Part shown: piece after piece, positions 44,551 through 54,115 of the stretch
Numbering within the stretch: the stretch's first letter is position 1
Layout: every line of letters starts with the position of its first letter
NCBI RefSeq assembly: GCF_009720675.1
Contig: NZ_WNJO01000003.1
Location: 1 to 64,000, forward strand
Length of the DNA: 64,000 bases
Reading direction: 5' to 3'
DNA from: Secundilactobacillus folii
Lineage (GTDB): Bacteria; Bacillota; Bacilli; Lactobacillales; Lactobacillaceae
The notes under the pieces: generated by a model
What the model was told of the DNA's origin: nothing
Seen by the model: the letters and a program-made list of their open reading frames with translations, nothing else
Databases searched by the model: none
Position numbers and translations under genes: made by a program

Positions 44551-46926
44551 TCAATCTTTAATATGTTCTGTAAGCCCTGAACCTGTCTTATAATCAACAA
44601 TAACACTCACACTACTTAGACTATTCTTATGCGTTAAGTCTATATAACAATTTGGATAGGGGGCAGAACTAATAATTTTAAATCTACCTTCAGATGTCGC
44701 TTCGAGTCGACCATTAATAACATGAACCCCGAGTTGATCTTCATACACATATGTTTCTTGTCCAAATCCATTAAGGTAAGCAACTAACTCTTCTCCCATA
44801 TCCCAGTCATCTTCACCAGTATAACCATCAGGAAATAATTTAGTAAAAATACCTCCATTTGATGCAAATATAGACTGGCCAAATCTGTTTCTAGATAAAT
44901 CAGGACGATTTAAATTCGGACCTGCAATACTGTATGTGGATGCAGCTTCACCCACTTTTAAAGTCCTATCAGTTGCGGTTGCGTTAGAATCATAAAGATA
45001 TAACATCGCCACAGTACTACGGTATGCCGCCTGAATTAGTTCTGGATCCTGTAATTTTTTGCCTGTTAGTAACGCAGAAGCTGCTGTAACCCCACCCCAA
45101 AGTGAATGCATCATATATGATAGTGCTTCCCACCAACGATCAGGACTTTGTGATCTAAAGTCATTACTAAATCCAATGTTTGCTTTCAATAATTCACCAT
45201 ATCTCTTTGCCTCTTCTTTGTAGCCAGAGAGCGCTAATGCTCCGGCAGCTGGTCCAAAGCCCGCATTATCAAAGAAGTGCTCAGTCATAGCAGCCTTAAG
45301 GGATCGACTTCCTTGAGCAATTCTTTCCGTAACTTTGGACCATGATGCGGAGATTTCCTTATATTCTTGAACTAAGCCATTATCTTTAAGAGCCTTTAAA
45401 AGATCCTCAATATAAAGAAAGTACTGACCCATCATTTGAGACTCTTCCTTACCACGTTCATTGTCATGTAGATCAGGATTAACCCTGACATCAAAAATTT
45501 GTGCTGCCCATTTTAAATAAGTCTGCGCTCTGTTTATCTTTAAATCTTCATCTTTACATTTTGATAGTAAGAAAAATAGATGTGCAATATATTCTAAATC
45601 CATTACCCTATAAAAATCCCCATAAAGTTTTGAAGGCTGTGTAAAATCACCATTCGTGAACCATTTTGGAATAACATATTTCACAGCACTCTCCTCAACA
45701 CGTTGAATTTTTTGTTGACGGTTTGAAATGTTCCTATCTAATAAGCATTCTTGTACAACAAAGTTCATTTTACCAATTGACTCTCCTTGGTTAGAAACAG
45801 GGCTAAAACTGAAAGGCACTTTACCGTTTGGCCCAGAATATGAATGATTTGAAATATAAGTAGCACGATCACGCAAAAGTCGTTTCACGGCTGTCATCAC
45901 ATTAAAAATCAACATATCCTGCTTTCCATCGGCAAATGTGAAAAGAACCTTATGCTCTCCCACCCCACGAACATTATAGATGAGTGAACCCTTCTCATAA
46001 AAATGAGTTATATCAATTGCCTGCAATCTATCATTTGATTCGAAAATGTCTTCAACTTTATCGATCACAACAAAATCTTCCAATCCTCCCACAGTAATCC
46101 TCTGCTTTTGTCCATCATTAACCAAAGGATAAAATTGAATAGTTGGATGACCAAACCTCTGGCCAACATGATAAAAGTCTAATTGATTCTTAAAAGGAGC
46201 CAGAACAAATTCCCATTTTTTTGAGTCACCACCATCCAACGTTATTCCTTCTTGGGAGTAAATCCAGTCTTTTTGGGGAGCTTGGTCATCAGAGTACCCA
46301 CCAGCTAAAATTAATTGATGAAATAACATTCCATCTAAAGATGGTGAAACATTATCAAAAAAACGGTTGCTATATTCTGCATAGGTGCCAATAGAACGCA
46401 TATCCCCATCAGTTTGATATAAGCCTAAATTTGGTGCAGTATTATCACGTCTAACCAGTGCAAGTTTCGTGAAGTTTTTGGAAATTGACGGGAAGGCAGC
46501 TGCTGACTTATTCGCATTACGATGAACATTCTTATCCCGAAACATTATATAAGAAAAACTAGTCCAAACTCCTAAATTAGAAATTTCAACTGTTGAATTT
46601 TGCTTATTAGAAATATTAATTTGCCATTTAATATGATTATCCATTAACTGATAAATAAATTTAAAAGCAATATTAGCTACGTGATATGTAACTATGCTTT
46701 TAAAAATTCCAAAGGTCACAGTCGGCTCGAAGTCAATACTTTGGAATACCTTACCATCCACTGTGATAGTGAATTCACCAAATAGCTTATCGTTATCCTC
46801 ATAACCTACTTGTTTCAAATAGTCTGGATCAATCACCCAGTTCATCTGGCTATTATCTTGCATCATTTTAAGACTGACAACGTTGCCACGATTATTTTGC
46901 TTCAAATCAAACGATTGAGATTTCAT
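44551..46926 (-). CDS. Large uncharacterised enzyme-like protein, candidate glycosidase
   Basis: A 791-residue protein without signal peptide. The N-terminal about 350 residues look beta-rich (VTFGIFKSIVTYHVANI, HPTIQFYPLV); the C-terminal 400 look like an alpha/alpha-barrel with repeated helical hairpins (EYIAHLFFLLSKCKDED, FGPAAGALALSGY, RWWEALSYMMHSLWGGVTA, GEDDWDMGEELVAYLNG). I recall similar proteins annotated as DUF5695, but I am not sure. The layout, beta-sandwich then helical barrel, is that of many glycoside hydrolases, and the neighbours are arabinan genes. Start ATG 46926 follows GGAGGG. A cre-like site lies just upstream. Confidence 0.65.
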   Translation of the reverse strand: MKSQSFDLKQNNRGNVVSLKMMQDNSQMNWVIDPDYLKQVGYEDNDKLFGEFTITVDGKVFQSIDFEPTVTFGIFKSIVTYHVANIAFKFIYQLMDNHIKWQINISNKQNSTVEISNLGVWTSFSYIMFRDKNVHRNANKSAAAFPSISKNFTKLALVRRDNTAPNLGLYQTDGDMRSIGTYAEYSNRFFDNVSPSLDGMLFHQLILAGGYSDDQAPQKDWIYSQEGITLDGGDSKKWEFVLAPFKNQLDFYHVGQRFGHPTIQFYPLVNDGQKQRITVGGLEDFVVIDKVEDIFESNDRLQAIDITHFYEKGSLIYNVRGVGEHKVLFTFADGKQDMLIFNVMTAVKRLLRDRATYISNHSYSGPNGKVPFSFSPVSNQGESIGKMNFVVQECLLDRNISNRQQKIQRVEESAVKYVIPKWFTNGDFTQPSKLYGDFYRVMDLEYIAHLFFLLSKCKDEDLKINRAQTYLKWAAQIFDVRVNPDLHDNERGKEESQMMGQYFLYIEDLLKALKDNGLVQEYKEISASWSKVTERIAQGSRSLKAAMTEHFFDNAGFGPAAGALALSGYKEEAKRYGELLKANIGFSNDFRSQSPDRWWEALSYMMHSLWGGVTAASALLTGKKLQDPELIQAAYRSTVAMLYLYDSNATATDRTLKVGEAASTYSIAGPNLNRPDLSRNRFGQSIFASNGGIFTKLFPDGYTGEDDWDMGEELVAYLNGFGQETYVYEDQLGVHVINGRLEATSEGRFKIISSAPYPNCYIDLTHKNSLSSVSVIVDYKTGSGLTEHIKD

Positions 46927-46962
46927 TGAATTGACCCTCCTGAAAATTAATATAATCTCAAT

Positions 46963-46977
46963 TATAATCGCTTCCAT
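46963..46977 (-). promoter_or_regulatory. cre-like site upstream of the large enzyme gene
   Basis: Minus-strand ATGGAAGCGATTATA matches WTGNAARCGNWWWCA at 14 of 15 positions and lies about 40 bp before the start codon. Confidence 0.5.
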
Positions 46978-47025
46978 TTTTGATAAAATGCAATACCTCA
47001 CCATTAATTTATAAAAGTTCACATA

Positions 47026-47892
47026 TCATTCAATGAATTTTTTTGCTTTCCTATATGCTTGTGGAGATAACCCACTGAATTTTTTAAAAGATGTTGAAAA
47101 ATAGTACACATTTTGAAAGCCCACATTTTCAGCTATCGCTGACACACTCAAGTCAGAATCTAACAGTCTTTTCTCTGCTTCTTCCATGCGATACTTACTT
47201 AAAAATTCGGCTGGTGTCAGTCCTATTGTCTGTTTCAAAGCTCGTACAACATAATTTGGATGAAAGTGCAGTTCATGTGCCAGGGTTTCGTTTGTAATTT
47301 TTTCTGTAAAATTATCCCTCAGATATCTCTGAATTAGTGCGGAAAGTGTTTCAAGTTTACTTTCTTCTTTGGGATGTAATTGAATTTCCTGCAAAATGTC
47401 GATAAAAAGTTGCTGTGAACGCCAAAATCCAAATCCTTGTGAACTAGTACTTTCCCTGAATAACTGTTTTACAATCTGAATAAGTCGCTTTGATTCAGGT
47501 AACTTGGTATGCTTCAGAAGGTGTAGAGTCTGGATTGGCGTGTAATAATGCAAGGTTGGTACTTGAACTGCTGGTTTCAATGAAATCGGGGAAGATCCTT
47601 GTCCCCATTGCCCTGAAACGTAAAAGTGTAACCAATAATAGCTCGTTATCTGCTGAACTGGTTGCCAAGAATAATGGTGGTGTCTAGGCCTCAGAATAAA
47701 CATTTCGCCTGCTTTAACTGTATAGTTTTCCCCATCCTCAGCGATAAATAATTCACCTTGCGTCATCAACATCAAAACAAAATATGGTAAATCATCTCGA
47801 TTGGGATGGCGATCGCCAGGTTTGAAAGTCACAAAATTACCTTCGATAAATGTTGGTGCCGGAAGACATGATATTGATATATATGACTTCAT
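47026..47892 (-). CDS. AraC-family regulator, copy 1
   Basis: A 288-residue regulator: N-terminal cupin sensor (about 1-150; ISCLPAPTFIEGNFVTFKPGDRHPNRDD, GEMFILRPRHHHYSW) and C-terminal AraC double helix-turn-helix (about 190-288; NETLAHELHFHPNYVVRALKQT, AIAENVGFQNVYYFSTSFKKFSG). Start ATG behind AGGGGGC. It reads towards the large enzyme gene 99 bases downstream and is divergent from the GPH-GH51 operon copy 2, so it likely activates one or both in response to a sugar. Its closest relative in the window is at 58626-59501. Confidence 0.88.
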   Translation of the reverse strand: MKSYISISCLPAPTFIEGNFVTFKPGDRHPNRDDLPYFVLMLMTQGELFIAEDGENYTVKAGEMFILRPRHHHYSWQPVQQITSYYWLHFYVSGQWGQGSSPISLKPAVQVPTLHYYTPIQTLHLLKHTKLPESKRLIQIVKQLFRESTSSQGFGFWRSQQLFIDILQEIQLHPKEESKLETLSALIQRYLRDNFTEKITNETLAHELHFHPNYVVRALKQTIGLTPAEFLSKYRMEEAEKRLLDSDLSVSAIAENVGFQNVYYFSTSFKKFSGLSPQAYRKAKKFIE

Positions 47893-48034
47893 TAGTAAAG
47901 CCCCCTAGAAAAAATCTCTTCTATGTAAGCGTATACTTTTTGGTGCTATTTCTCCAATGTCTGTGTGTGTTTTTATAAACTTTCTGTTAATCAATGGATT
48001 CAAAATAAGTTTGTAATGTTTTAAATTAAACCCA

Positions 48035-48049
48035 ATGAAAGCGTATTAT
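48035..48049 (+). promoter_or_regulatory. cre-like site upstream of GPH-GH51 operon copy 2
   Basis: ATGAAAGCGTATTAT fits the cre consensus at 13 of 15 positions, in the divergent intergenic region with the AraC gene. Weaker than the other cre-like sites. Confidence 0.35.
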
Positions 48050-48158
48050 TACTGATGCACTTTCAAGAAATAAAATCGAAATCGAATGTTAAAGTCTAGT
48101 TTGAGCGCGCTTTTTAATATTCTATAGTTCGATTACTAGTAAGAATGGAGGGTTTATC

Positions 48159-49535
48159 GTGAAAAGTCAGATGGGCGAAGCGATCAAATCAAAAAAAGCT
48201 GTCCCCTTTCATCGTATGTTAGCATATGCCAGCACCGATACTGCGGGAAATTTACTTTATACCACAGTCACTACATTTATTCTTTACTATTATACAGATG
48301 TATTTGGTTTAACCGTTGCTGCAGCAGGCACCATATTGCTCGCTGCACGGGTTCTTGATGCTTTTGATGCACCTGTATGGGGATTTATCATCGATCATAC
48401 TCATACTAAGTGGGGACAAAGTCGGCCTTATTTTCTCTGGATGGCATTCCCATTTGCTATCTTTTTTATACTAATGTTCTGGTCACCAAATTTAAGTCAT
48501 ACTGCTAAATTCTGGTGGGCTATGATTACTTATTTGTTATTTGGTATTTCCTACACCGGAGTTGGTACACCGATTAGCTCAATTCTGCCAAATTTATCTA
48601 ATAACTCTGAAGAACGAATCAAATTAAACAGTACCCGGATGATTGGTGGAAATATTGGATTCTTCATTACAGCTACTTTTACGTTAAGTTTCGTATCTTT
48701 TTTCGGGCATGGAAACGATATTGGTGGTTGGAGAACCACAGCAATCGTATTAGCTATAATCGGCTTTGCCCTCTTAATGTTTGCTTTTTCTGATACTCGA
48801 GAAATTAATACCCAATCTCAAAAACCTTTACCAATCATTTCATCTATTAAAGCTGCCAAAAGTAACTGGCCATGGTTCATCTTAGTAATAGTTTTTATTT
48901 TCTATTGGCTAGGAAACTCTTCACGAACCTCAGTTTTAGTTTACTATACCCAATATAATCTAGGTCATAAAGAATTTGCGTCTATTCTAAATGCATTGGT
49001 CATGTTCCAAATTATTGGTATGTTACTAATTCCATTCTTGGTTAAAAAGTTCCGGAAGACACATGTTTTAATCTTTGGTATGTGCTTAGCAGCATTTGGT
49101 CAACTACTGATTTCATTTACTGGATCATCTTTAATTGCTCTTAGTACAGCCTGGAGTTTAGCATCTGTAGGAACAGGTATCTCTGTTTCAATGCCCTTTG
49201 CAATGTTATCTGACACCGTAGATTATGGCGAATGGAAGAATGGTATCCGTGCAAGTGGTTTCTTAACAGCTATTGGTAGTTCATTTGCCATCAAAATAGG
49301 TTCCGGTCTTGGCGGTTGGGCACCTTCTATGGTTCTAAACCATGCTGGTTATAAAGCTGGAGTATCTCAAACTACTGCTTCACTTTCAGCAATTAAATTT
49401 AGCTTTAGCTATTTACCAGCTATTTTCTTCGTAATTGGAGCTATTATTATGGTTCTATACTTGAAATACGAGAAAAAAGAAGACATTATTAAAGCCGACT
49501 TAATCACTAGGCGTGGCGAAGTGAGTGATGAATAG
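48159..49535 (+). CDS. GPH-family pentoside transporter, copy 2
   Basis: A 458-residue symporter with 12 membrane helices. Seen: MLAYASTDTAGNLLYTTVTTFILYYYTDVFGL, RVLDAFDAPVWGFIIDHTHTKWGQSRPYFLWMA and AMLSDTVDYGEWKNGIRASG, the GPH signatures. It starts with GTG behind GGAGGG. The GH51 gene follows after 81 bases, so this unit has the reverse gene order of copy 1. Only moderate likeness to the copy 1 transporter, so different oligosaccharides may be taken up. Confidence 0.92.
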   Translation: MKSQMGEAIKSKKAVPFHRMLAYASTDTAGNLLYTTVTTFILYYYTDVFGLTVAAAGTILLAARVLDAFDAPVWGFIIDHTHTKWGQSRPYFLWMAFPFAIFFILMFWSPNLSHTAKFWWAMITYLLFGISYTGVGTPISSILPNLSNNSEERIKLNSTRMIGGNIGFFITATFTLSFVSFFGHGNDIGGWRTTAIVLAIIGFALLMFAFSDTREINTQSQKPLPIISSIKAAKSNWPWFILVIVFIFYWLGNSSRTSVLVYYTQYNLGHKEFASILNALVMFQIIGMLLIPFLVKKFRKTHVLIFGMCLAAFGQLLISFTGSSLIALSTAWSLASVGTGISVSMPFAMLSDTVDYGEWKNGIRASGFLTAIGSSFAIKIGSGLGGWAPSMVLNHAGYKAGVSQTTASLSAIKFSFSYLPAIFFVIGAIIMVLYLKYEKKEDIIKADLITRRGEVSDE

Positions 49536-49616
49536 TACGATTTACGCATAATGTCAGTATATAGCTATCTAAACTATATGCTGATATTTTGTCAAAAGAT
49601 TAAAGAGGTAAGAATT

Positions 49617-51125
49617 GTGAAAAGTTCACTAAAAATTGATTTAAATGACCAAATTTCTACTATTGACAACCGAATCTATGGTTCATTCATTGAACAGCTT
49701 GGACGTGCTGTATACACTGGCATCTATCAGCCAAATCACTTTAGTGCTGATAAAGATGGATTTCGAACCGATGTTATCGATGCTATTAACAAACTGAACG
49801 TTCCAATAATCCGCTATCCGGGAGGAAATTTTCTCTCGCAGTATCGTTGGGAAGATGGCATTGGACCGAAAAATCAAAGGCCTACCCGCTTAGATATTGC
49901 ATGGCGAGAACTTGAAACCAACCAATTTGGCCTTCATGAATTTATGGCGTGGTCAAAAAAGGTTCATGCAGTACCAAATTTGGCAGTTAATTTAGGAACT
50001 CGGGGTATTCAGGAGGCGGCAGACTTAGTAGAATACTGTAATTTCCCAAAAGGTACCTATCTAAGCGATCTTCGCCGAACATATGGCGCAGAGGCCCCTT
50101 TCAATATTAAGACCTGGTGTCTGGGCAATGAAATGGATGGTCCATGGGAAATTGGGACAAAAAATGCTAATGAATATGCGCACCTAGCTAATGAAACAGC
50201 AAAAGCAATGAAGAGAGTCGATGATTCAATTGAACTTGTTGCTTGTGGAAGTTCCTCAATGGATAATCCAACTTTTGGAAATTGGGAAGAAACAGTTTTA
50301 GAAGAATGTTATGACAATATTGATTACCTTTCACTTCATCGCTATTATGGTTACTACAATGATGACAGCCCAAAAGAATTAGATAATTTCTTAGGAAAAA
50401 ATGTGGACTTAGATCAATTCATTAATGGTGTTGTAGCAATGTGTGATGCAGTCAAAGCACGTAAACGATCCTCAAAGAGTATTAATTTATCATTTGATGA
50501 ATGGAATGTTTGGTATCATTCAAATGACGCTGACGCAAAAATAACACCCTGGCAGGTTGGATCACACCTACTCGAAGATATATATAATTTTGAAGATGCT
50601 TTATTAATTGGTAGTCTTCTAATTACATTACTAAAAAACAGCAACCGAGTTAAGATTGCTTGTCTAGCACAATTAGTGAATGTCATCGCTCCAATTATGA
50701 CTAAAGAAAATGGAGATGTATGGTTACAATCCATTTTCTATCCATTTATGCAAGTTTCAAATTATGGCCAAGGAATTGCTTTAACCCCACACGTAAAAGT
50801 TGAATCTTACAAGTCCAGAGAATTTGACTCAGTACCCTACTTAGATACCATCGCTACTTTTGACAAAAATTCAAGAATAATCACTATTTTCGCTGAGAAC
50901 AAAAATCAAAACGATATAATGGACTTCGACATTCAGGTGGATGATTTCAACTTTAAAAGAATAGTTCAAGCCACTCAATTTTTTGGTTACAACCCTAAAC
51001 AGGACAATCGTAACGGAGAAATGAGATTAAAACAATTGACTGACATAAAGATCAATGCATCAGAAATTTCTGTTACTTTACAGCCCCTCTCTTGGAATAT
51101 GATTCAGATTCAAATCATTTCTTGA
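49617..51125 (+). CDS. Alpha-L-arabinofuranosidase GH51, copy 2
   Basis: 502-residue intracellular GH51 enzyme. Seen: YGSFIEQLGRAVYTGIYQP, IIRYPGGNFLSQYRWEDG, acid/base Glu172 in CLGNEMDG, nucleophile Glu295 in SFDEWNVWYH, and the beta-domain end QPLSWNMIQIQ. The catalytic positions equal those in copy 1. Start GTG 49617 lies eight bases after AGAGG; the 22-codon extension to an upstream ATG lacks a site and the family N-terminus. Levilactobacillus brevis also carries two GH51 paralogues, as far as I recall, with different preferences for polymer and oligomer. Confidence 0.93.
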   Translation: MKSSLKIDLNDQISTIDNRIYGSFIEQLGRAVYTGIYQPNHFSADKDGFRTDVIDAINKLNVPIIRYPGGNFLSQYRWEDGIGPKNQRPTRLDIAWRELETNQFGLHEFMAWSKKVHAVPNLAVNLGTRGIQEAADLVEYCNFPKGTYLSDLRRTYGAEAPFNIKTWCLGNEMDGPWEIGTKNANEYAHLANETAKAMKRVDDSIELVACGSSSMDNPTFGNWEETVLEECYDNIDYLSLHRYYGYYNDDSPKELDNFLGKNVDLDQFINGVVAMCDAVKARKRSSKSINLSFDEWNVWYHSNDADAKITPWQVGSHLLEDIYNFEDALLIGSLLITLLKNSNRVKIACLAQLVNVIAPIMTKENGDVWLQSIFYPFMQVSNYGQGIALTPHVKVESYKSREFDSVPYLDTIATFDKNSRIITIFAENKNQNDIMDFDIQVDDFNFKRIVQATQFFGYNPKQDNRNGEMRLKQLTDIKINASEISVTLQPLSWNMIQIQIIS

Positions 51126-51201
51126 GAGAAAACGATCCTATGACAATTAAAGGCACATAAATATAAGTTAGAAAATTTATTTAGTTTCATAAAATATGAG
51201 C

Positions 51202-51251
51202 AAAAACGATCCAGACCCAACAGTCAAAACTGTTGAATATGGATCGTTTTT
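51202..51251. terminator. Bidirectional terminator between convergent operons
   Basis: AAAAACGATCCA pairs with TGGATCGTTTTT, with an inner CAACAG/CTGTTG stem; T-runs on both strands. Confidence 0.88.
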
Positions 51252-51279
51252 ATTCATTCATTCTATTCAATTGATGTGT

Positions 51280-52536
51280 CTAGTTACCTGAACTCGTACC
51301 TTTAACTTCACCAGCTTGAACACGATTTTCCTTGGTCAGGAACAATGCAGCGATAATAGTAGCTACCGCAACAATTGCACCTAAAACGAAGTATGTGTGT
51401 TGGAAACCAATTGAATCGTATAAGTTACCAGCAACAGTTGAGAAGATGAAGACCGATATTTGCTTAGCAAAGTTCGACGCTAACGCGTAAACAGTCGCAT
51501 AAACACGGACATCGAAGGCACCGGCAATATACTTCATAATAGAAGTCAATACCAAAGGCATTTCGAAACCGGCCAGCAAACGAAGGATAATAACCCAAAC
51601 AACACTAGGAGAAAGGGCACTACCAACGATACGGATGCAAAGGATGACACCATAAGCAATCAAACCATTACGTGAACCAATCTTGTTGATCAACCATGGC
51701 ATTGGGAACATCAGTAAGAATTCCAAAGCAATTTGAGCAGTGGTCATGTAGCTGTAGGCACTTGTACCAGCTGCGGCGCTGTGGAAATAGCTCTTGAAGA
51801 AGATAATAAATTGTTGGTCAAAAACATCATACAGAGCTGAAGTACCAATGTAGAAAATTGAAAGAATCCAGAAGTTACGGATCTTGAAGATTTGACCAAT
51901 CAAGCTCCAATCAAGTGAATCAGAATCGCCACCGGCTGCAGCAGCATTTTCCATATGAATCTTATCACTGAACAATACAGTACATACCAAGATAACACCC
52001 ATTACAGAACATGCCCAGAAAATTGAGTTTGGAGTCCATAGGAACAACTTCCCACCTGCAAAGGAGGCACAGGCACCGGCTAATGAACCACCCATTCGTG
52101 AGTGGGCATATTCAAAACCGTTAGCTAAACTTGCACGTTGAACATATTGTTCAATGACGGAAACACCACCATTGAAGACAAAGCTCAAGAATACACCTGT
52201 AATGACAGCAACTAATGCCGAGTTAACATGTACCAACGGCATAAACAGCCACTGGAAGTACGGCCCAATTAAAATTGAAGCAATTGAAATTGTTGCCAAA
52301 AGGTTCTTTCTAAAGACCAGTTTATCCGAAATAATACCAAAAATTGGTTGGAAAATTAATGACATGAAAGCCATCATTGAAAAGACAAAACCAGCAGTGG
52401 TTCCGTTAAGATGTCCTACTTGTTCCAGCCAGAGGGTTAAATACCCGTTAATAATTTGCCACTGGAAGAAGTAAGTAAAGTGGGTAACCGGGAAACCCCA
52501 GAAATCCTTCTTTTTACTCGTTTGAGCAGTATCCAA
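51280..52536 (-). CDS. MFS oligosaccharide:H+ symporter (OHS/LacY-like)
   Basis: A 418-residue major-facilitator protein with 12 helices of the oligosaccharide-proton symporter group. Seen: FWGFPVTHFTYFFQWQIINGYLTLWLEQVG, QPIFGIISDKLVFRKNLL and GFEYAHSRMGGSLAGA, like LacY-type permeases. Gene 55 bases downstream of the GH43 gene on the same strand, so it probably imports the arabino-oligosaccharides that the GH43 enzyme cleaves. Start ATG 52536 behind GGAGTG. Confidence 0.85.
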   Translation of the reverse strand: MDTAQTSKKKDFWGFPVTHFTYFFQWQIINGYLTLWLEQVGHLNGTTAGFVFSMMAFMSLIFQPIFGIISDKLVFRKNLLATISIASILIGPYFQWLFMPLVHVNSALVAVITGVFLSFVFNGGVSVIEQYVQRASLANGFEYAHSRMGGSLAGACASFAGGKLFLWTPNSIFWACSVMGVILVCTVLFSDKIHMENAAAAGGDSDSLDWSLIGQIFKIRNFWILSIFYIGTSALYDVFDQQFIIFFKSYFHSAAAGTSAYSYMTTAQIALEFLLMFPMPWLINKIGSRNGLIAYGVILCIRIVGSALSPSVVWVIILRLLAGFEMPLVLTSIMKYIAGAFDVRVYATVYALASNFAKQISVFIFSTVAGNLYDSIGFQHTYFVLGAIVAVATIIAALFLTKENRVQAGEVKGTSSGN

Positions 52537-52591
52537 AATTATTCACTCCATTTCTATACCTGTCACACAGTATACATAAATTGTTTAATAC

Positions 52592-53566
52592 TTAGTCGTA
52601 GTTGTAGGGAACCGGCTTGCCAAAGTTAGGTGTGCCATCATCGTTCCACGTAAATGCCTGAACCTTCGTATGACGGTTTGGATCATACAACGGATCACCC
52701 TTTATTTCAGTGTAGTCACGGCAGTGGTATACCATAATATCAGTTTTGCCATCTTCAGCGACCGTAAACGAATTATGACCCGGACCATATTGGTGAGTTG
52801 ATAAATCACTTTGAAAAACGGGTTTCTTTGACTTTGACCAATTACTTGCATCAAGTAAATCGACATCATCATTGACAGTTAACATACCCATAGCGTAATT
52901 TTCGTCGGTTGCACTAGCAGAATATGTTAAGAAATAACGGCCGTTGCGGTGAATAATAGCTGGTCCTTCATTTACCCAGAATCCTTTGGTTTCCCAGTTG
53001 AATTCTGGCTTTGACAACATGACAGGCTTCGTCTTAAGTGTCCAAGGATTTTCCATTTCAGCAATGTATAAGTTGGAATTACCGCGAATAGCTTTATCTT
53101 TTTGTGCCCAAACATAATAAAGTTTGCCGTTAGCTTCAAAGCAAGTAGCGTCCAAAGAAAACGTATCTTTATCGGTGACAACTTGACCGCGTTCTTGCCA
53201 AACATCTTCTCCTTCCATCGGATCTTCAGCATCACATTCAATGCAGAACATCCGGTGTTGGAACATCCCGTTTTCATCTAGAGCTGTGGTTTCAGCAGCT
53301 GCAAAATAGATGAACCATTTACCATCAATATAGTGAATCTCCGGCGCCCAAACCAACTGGCTCATGGGACCGCTTTCATGCTTACGCCAAATTGTTCTTG
53401 GTGCAGCATGTGCTAAACCCTCTAAAGTTCTAGCACGACGTATTTCAATTAAATTATATGCCGGTACTGAAGCTGTGAAGTAGTAGTATCCATCAGTGTG
53501 CCTATAGATATAGGGGTCTGCCCGCTGAATAATGAGAGGACTCGTATACTGATTTGTGTTCGCCAT
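52592..53566 (-). CDS. GH43 alpha-L-arabinofuranosidase/arabinanase
   Basis: A 324-residue GH43 enzyme without signal peptide, hence intracellular. Seen: QRADPYIYRHTDGYYYFTASVP with the catalytic base Asp, MSQLVWAPEIHYIDGKWFIYF, DTFSLDATCFE with the pKa-modulating Asp, and WVNEGPAIIHRNGRYFLTYS with the acid Glu, then YGPGHNSFTV. Fits subfamily 26-type exo-arabinanases that release arabinose from 1,5-arabinan oligomers; exact specificity is not certain. Start ATG 53566 behind AAGGAGAT. First gene of a pair with the symporter. Confidence 0.9.
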   Translation of the reverse strand: MANTNQYTSPLIIQRADPYIYRHTDGYYYFTASVPAYNLIEIRRARTLEGLAHAAPRTIWRKHESGPMSQLVWAPEIHYIDGKWFIYFAAAETTALDENGMFQHRMFCIECDAEDPMEGEDVWQERGQVVTDKDTFSLDATCFEANGKLYYVWAQKDKAIRGNSNLYIAEMENPWTLKTKPVMLSKPEFNWETKGFWVNEGPAIIHRNGRYFLTYSASATDENYAMGMLTVNDDVDLLDASNWSKSKKPVFQSDLSTHQYGPGHNSFTVAEDGKTDIMVYHCRDYTEIKGDPLYDPNRHTKVQAFTWNDDGTPNFGKPVPYNYD

Positions 53567-53615
53567 GTTTACGATCTCCTTAATTTTTTATCACTACGTA
53601 GTTTGTTCCCTTGTG

Positions 53616-53653
53616 CACGTGATTATCATAAAATTGTCCGAAAACGATTACAA
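53616..53653 (-). promoter_or_regulatory. GH43 promoter with overlapping cre-like site
   Basis: Minus strand: -35 TTGTAA, 17-bp spacer, -10 TATGAT (about 53626-53631). TTGTAATCGTTTTCG (53653-53639), 13 of 15 to the cre consensus, covers the -35, so CcpA would block the promoter when better sugars are present. Confidence 0.5.
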
Positions 53654-54067
53654 TAGGGCTTTCAATGTTTTTGTGCTTTTTTTGAATTATGAGCAACCTT
53701 TATATTGCCAGTAAACGTTATTTTATCTATTTTCTTACAAATAAAAAGTAATTTTACTTTTTATACTGATAAATACCGTATTTCAAAAAAATATTTATTG
53801 AATAAATTAAGAATTCCAATGCTTTATCAAGAGACCTCTCTATTTACAACTCTATTTATTTTTGAATCGTATTATTCCAGTTATAATGCTGTTTAGTTAA
53901 TGCTCCGATCGTTCTCCTTTTCATTAAAGTACATATTTTACTTGCAGCTCAATATATCATATGAATTTTTACCGATTTTTTCAGCGATTAACGCATTACT
54001 ATTTAAAAGCAATGAAATCATTGGTAAAATACATATATATCAACAAATAAATGAAATTAGCTAACTA
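53654..54067. other. AT-rich intergenic region
   Basis: Divergent region between the GH43 gene and the second ArsR-like regulator. No ribosome site-linked ORF, repeat or terminator seen. Confidence 0.4.
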
Positions 54068-54099
54068 AATCATTGTTACTCTATGAACAATCAATGATT
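54068..54099 (+). promoter_or_regulatory. Inverted repeat before regulator copy 2
   Basis: AATCATTGTT faces AACAATCAATGATT just before the ribosome site of the next gene. It could be an operator for autoregulation or a hairpin limiting translation; no direct evidence for either. Confidence 0.35.
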
Positions 54100-54115
54100 T
54101 TATTGGAGGCAAGTT

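Noticed and set aside
53705-53896. 63-codon plus-strand frame
   Set aside because: AT-rich sequence without ribosome site or domain.
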